From Paragonimus westermani (Eukaryota; Platyhelminthes; Trematoda; Plagiorchiida; Troglotrematidae), in NCBI GenBank assembly GCA_008508345.1, contig QNGE01000876.1, forward strand, positions 25,210 through 89,209: a DNA stretch of 64,000 bases, read 5' to 3'. Below the pieces are notes generated by a model, which saw nothing but the letters and a program-made list of their open reading frames with translations, had not been told where the DNA came from and did not search any database. A program made the position numbers and the translations under genes. Positions 54,301-60,300 of the stretch are shown piece after piece. Each line of letters opens with the position of its first letter. Position 1 is the first letter of the stretch.

Positions 54301-57300
54301 CTTATATAACTCTTGGTGTTTTTACTTCAACGGGACTCACGATAACTGATTCCTTCTGGTCCAGAACCTAGATAAGCTAGCCGATGAAATTTGGTCTGAA
54401 GAGGTCATTGGGGAAGGACTTCTGTAAGAGGCCTTCGTTGAAACTATGTGCTCGAGGCCAACTCCTATACGGTTATGGTGCCTGATGAACTAACCCTGAA
54501 GCCGCACACGGTGTCACACATGCTTACTCATCCCTTGCACTCGTTCAAACACGAGTAGGTGGTAAAATTGTGGAACAATTCAACAGCCTCGGTAAACTTT
54601 CTTTTTTCATGACGCAACTACTTTAGTTATACCTCTGAAGTTACCACTGCCTCAGGATGCGTATAGTTTGGTGCGCACTCAGTGGTTGATAACCTCACTG
54701 CACCGTTGGTCCATTTTACCTAAGATTCAGAAGACACCATATAGACTGGCAAATCAGAACACATTGCCCGAACCTGATAAACTGGGACTTGATGGAAAGA
54801 AAATTCCTGAAACGACTTCACATTCGTATGACATCTAATACCTGTTATACTAACCTACCTATCGAGTTCTCAAGGTAGTCTGCAAGTCTGTCATCCGTTT
54901 TGTGAGTCTTGTTCAGTTTGATCAATTGCCCAAAGAAGACACATTGGTCGTCATGTTTAATCTGATCGATGGCCACAGTGTTCAGACTTCACAGGTGAGC
55001 TGAACTCACGGAATTCACTTAGCTTGCTAGAAAGTGTACTGAGCAATGATTTATAGCACATGACCCGAATGATATAAAGTGAAGGCATAACACATTCTCT
55101 TAGACGTTTCGGTTAGCTCCATCGGAAAAAGCGTGAGACCTGGATTTGGTTCCAGTAAAAGCTCGGAAGTTAGGCGCAATCTTGGCTCAACCAAGATTTC
55201 AACTCGGGTTCACAAACTCATTGTTGATGACCGATCTCTATAGTGAGCAAGATGGAATTATCACATCAGATGAGTTTGTTCATAAGTAGCACTTGGTTTG
55301 CTTGACTGTCATTAACATTACTGTTAGCCCCAATCGATAACTGAACAAAATTTCAGTCTACCAGTTTTTGTGAAAAGGGTTGGCCACAAAGGGTGCAGTC
55401 AGACATAAGAGTTTTTCATCTGGTTTCATGCGAACTCTCCAACTATCCATTAGTAATCAAGTTTAGGTAGAATAACGCTAAGATGAGAAAACAAACTGTT
55501 AGTCCAGACACGCGTATATGCCATAATTGAACTTTAACCGGAGTTAAACTGGAACTAATCCCTCCTTTTTCAATTAAGATCTACTGAATGGTCTGTCTGA
55601 ACACGAGAGCTATGGACAACCGTGACAAACCATCCTTTCAAAACATCAAATATTTTACTATTCATGAGTAGCAACGAATATGAATCTCAAGGAAATGGCT
55701 GAGTAGCACGAGTGTGACAACAGCAAGTTCAACATGTTCCGTTAGATCGCAATACAGGCTCATACCACTGAATTGTCATAATTAAATGAGTTTGTGATCA
55801 AACACTGTACACCAGAGAAACAGGATAAAAATGGGCTTATCTACTCACTCGTATTATCGAATGCACTTACTAAGCCAGACTAAAAGGATGCATCGGTACT
55901 AACCTGGAATGTTCATGTCGTTGAACTTCACAAACACATCATACGATCCAGCTCGAGTAGGCAGGTATTCCACGGTGCATGTGCCATCTTTGTTATCATG
56001 ACATTGAATTTGAGCGTCTGCTGGACCTTCCAACGCCAATCCCAACGCACCTTGACCAGCTCCGTCCAGATCGACTGTGAAACGCTGGAGTTCGTGTGTG
56101 AGTCCACCTTCCAAACCTGGACCGTAAGCACAAACTCGAGAGGGATCACATCCTGGGGCAACGTTAACAGGGAAAGGACTGCCTTGTACAGGTGCCCCGT
56201 CGTACGTGACTTCAATGTGGTGTAGGCCTGTGTAATCGAATATTAGCAGGGTATGCTTAGAATATATAGGTTAGGGACCAGCAACAGTGAATAAGGTAAC
56301 TATGCTGGGTCTCAAGATCCCGTAGCAATGTAAGAATCTGGGTAAACAGTTTGTTTCCTACCCAGATTGGGCAAGAATTCCATTTTATCGCAATGTCTTT
56401 CATCACGTACTCTCAAATCAACATTCTGCCACGTTCGGGGTTGTTTTTACTTAACATCATCAGGTAGAAAGTGTCGAACGGATTTGATGTACACATCTAC
56501 TAGACCCCAAGCTATTATTCTGAAGAACTCCATAGTACAGTGTTTGATTGTAGTTTGCGTTAGAATAAGTTTAGGTATGATTGATGAAATCCACAACTAA
56601 AAGAGGTCGTGGGCAATCAGCCGGTTTCAAGGTGCATACGGCTTGAATTTTGACGTGTCCTTCCTTCTCGGATGATAGAAGGCAATCACCGTCGAAGCAA
56701 TTTATCTGTCCTACAAATTCTACTGTGGTTGAATGTCATTACATTGTGTCTATATAATTTCTATGCTGTCTTATTCAGAGGATCAAAAACGGATAAAACT
56801 TGAAATTACCTTCATCTATTGGCGAGTAGCTGCATTTCCATGTACCGTCCCCGTTGTTCTGCACGAGACAAGCTGTACGTTGTTTATGCGGATTGACTAC
56901 AATAGCCTTGACAAGTCCCCGCCCTTGTGGGTCAACTGGTTTGGCATCCACGGTGAATTTCGCAAACGATTCTTTCAGAACTCCTGCGTAAAATACGAAC
57001 AACGTAGTTTAACGTTCGATATATTTCATAGACGTGTACTGATGAGAAAACCTACCGATGCATTCATGTAACATATTTACGGTTAGACAATGAAGCGATT
57101 TTTGAGATTGTGTGGACAGAGGCTGCCATTAAGTGGTGTGAGGTAGAACAGCTGAAGATATTACTACATGTACTCATGCTTGGATGTGGTCAAACAGATA
57201 ATGAATGATTTACCGCAGCAGCAGCAGCAGCATCGGAGGTTTATTTTGATTGTTAAAGATAACTCGGCCAATGGATCCACTAGGGCAAATAACAGCATAC

Positions 57301-60300
57301 TTTGACTACGGAAATTGTAGCATGCGAAGCATCTCTCAATGAGAATAAACATAAAAGCAATCCGAACACAAACAGGTACAGTCATATCATATGAGACATT
57401 GAAAGCCAGATCTCATGCAATGCATGCGTCGCGGACGAAGGCTTCTTCCACCGGTGTCTCAGGATTATCGTACCAGTTGGTTGTAAACCAGGCCCATAGG
57501 CGTGGACACGTGACACGTCCACGTGCTCGCGTCCAGGTGGTGCTACACGAACTGGGAACGGACTTCCTTTAATGTGAACGTCCTTGTACAAAACATTCAC
57601 CACGTATGGTCCAGGTTCCGTGGGCAGATATTCAACGCCGCATGTTCCGTCACCGTTGTCGTTATAGTTGATTTTCGCCTCTGCTGGGCCCTCGATTGTC
57701 ACACTGAGAGGAGCTGGTGGAGCATCACGACTGTCAATGGTGAAGTGAGCTGGACGTCCGCTTGTTGCGTGATACAACCCATCACCAAAAGCTCGGACCA
57801 AACCGGCTGCCTCAAGCGCACTCATCGGAGCCATAGCTGCTGCATGCTGTTGGCCTGCATTGGACATCGGATAGACCGGCTCGTGAATCGGTGTCTCCGG
57901 CGATGCGTGTGTTCGGAATGGGCTACCTTTAACCGGTATCCCGCCCACATCAATCGCAACTGTATGTGGTCCAGTCACCGTTGGAGTGAAGCTCGGTGTG
58001 AATCCGTCCACTGACTCCGCCATAGTGCACGGAACACGCATGCCTGAGGGGGATGTCACAACGACATTCGGACGGGGTTTGCTGTTCGATGGTGGGCCTG
58101 CACCGGCTGTGATCACGTCGAATTCTGTTGGTTTTCCTACTGGGATATCTATATGGACATATGTGCGCGTCGGTTTTAAAATATGACTAGCTCATGAAAG
58201 TACTTTAAGCAGAAGAATTTATCCTTAAGTTGGATCAACCAGAAAATGGGAGCCAGTGGCGGTTTTGACATTCACAGTGGACTTCAGTAAAATCAGCTTG
58301 CCATACAGCTTAAAAGTGCGTAGGTATTTCTGTCAGAGCACCTTTATAACTAATACATATAGAATGGCTGAATACATTCATGCGACGTAAAGGGGTGTTT
58401 GGTGCCAATTTTTTTAAAAGACACCGATCACATCAGGTCGCGTACTTCCATATACACTAACTTCTGGAAGAATCAATACATTTGCACCGCCCCATTCAGT
58501 TCACTGCAGAATAAAAACAACCCTACACATTTGTAGAATCTGTTTACAGGCCGTAAACATTCCCCAAATCTCATCCAAGGCTGCAAGCAGTCATCCGGTT
58601 TTATTCGAAATTTGGAAGGACGTCTTCCACTCTTCAGAAAGACAAGTTGGTAACGTCATCGTTAATCCTATTATGGTTGACCTAGTTAAGAACAGTTGAA
58701 GTTAGTACGCAGTCCCTAGCGAGCAGCGGACGGGACTGTGTCTCAGTTACGGACCGGGAAATTTTTTTTTCTAAGAGTCGCAACGTTTTCCAAGATATAA
58801 ATATGACTGTGTTGACAGTTCATAAGGTTCTACAGAACAAATGGCGAGCTGTTACTCAGATCAAGACCGAACCTGTTAAATATGTGGACAATCACCAAGT
58901 CTTTGGGGGAGAACTCAGATTGGGAAACCAACGAAAAATTCTCAATACTGGATGTCGATATATAAGAGACCTAACGCCCATAGTTTTGCCGCATCAACTT
59001 AAATGATAGTACAAAGCGAATTTGGATAGTCTAGCTATTTCCGTCGGAAAGCACAGCATGCTGAACGAACTACTTTCTAGTAAGGTGCACTCCATCGTAA
59101 CACACAGTAGTATCACTGGAAGCTTACTATTTACCAGAATCCCAACAAAAACTGACGGACTTGCCCCTGGCTATCAATTTAAATTCCAAATGATGATGCA
59201 GAATTGCTTTCCAGTAAAAGCAGAACAGGAGAATTAAAATCGTTAAGAAAAATGGCAAAAGTTACGGTTAAGGTCGGACTCGAGCTTTCCTTGGCCTGTG
59301 ATTAAGCTAACACGCACAATAAATTATAACCAGAATGGGACCTGAGGACGAACATGAGGAGACCGGGAATTCCATTTCAGTTAAGTCTAAGACGAACATA
59401 TTGACCACAGAACAGTACTGCAAGCGTATGTCGCTGGACGTTTAGATATAAAATCTCGGTTGCGTCTAATATAAACTCATTGGTGTAGTGGCTTACATAG
59501 TCGCCTCAGATGAACTTGAATCGCAGTACAAATTGCAGTCATGGTGAGCATATGGTTTATTGGATTTGTCTGATAAATGTGGAACTCGTGTTTTGAAAAG
59601 AACTCAGGGACACGCCTATCTAGCACCGAAAACTGTGCTCGTAGGCATATGTTGTTGAACTTATGATAATCAGTTTCCTGACTTCTAACTAGTAAGTACA
59701 GTTTTATTGGTCATCTGTTCAGTTGCCCCAAACGAAATACTAGTTACGATTAACATTTACTTGAATGGCTAATCAGAAACTTATAAACCCTGTGTGTTTT
59801 CCTAACCACTTGATTTCGCCAAGTGGCGGAGAGGTGGCAAAACGAGTGACCTCACCACTAGGTGCAGGAAATCTAGCACATACAATCAGCCGTTCTGTAG
59901 ACACAGCTTCAGATTGACTTCGTCTTAGTAACTAGGGAAGATGGTATTAGGGACCAAAACTCATTCTAACACTCACTCCATCTAAACACAAGTGTTTCAC
60001 GAAGATGAGAATAGCTAACCATTTAATAAGGTCGTGATGTGCCAAGAAAAAGTTTGAATAATATGGAAAATTAATAACAGGGCAACACCTTTGGTGTCCG
60101 TTATTTAGATACCAGGAAAAGTAACTCAGAGAAAGGATTTCACTGACCAGCCCCAAAGGTGGCTGCCAAAATCTTATACCGGATAATGTACAATGTTCCG
60201 GTTTACCAGGATATTTTGACAGAACAAAGTTGACTCTATGTGTGAAGGCTTACCATCATGGTTTACCTGATTGTTGGCAGACTGCTTTAGAGATTGGTGT

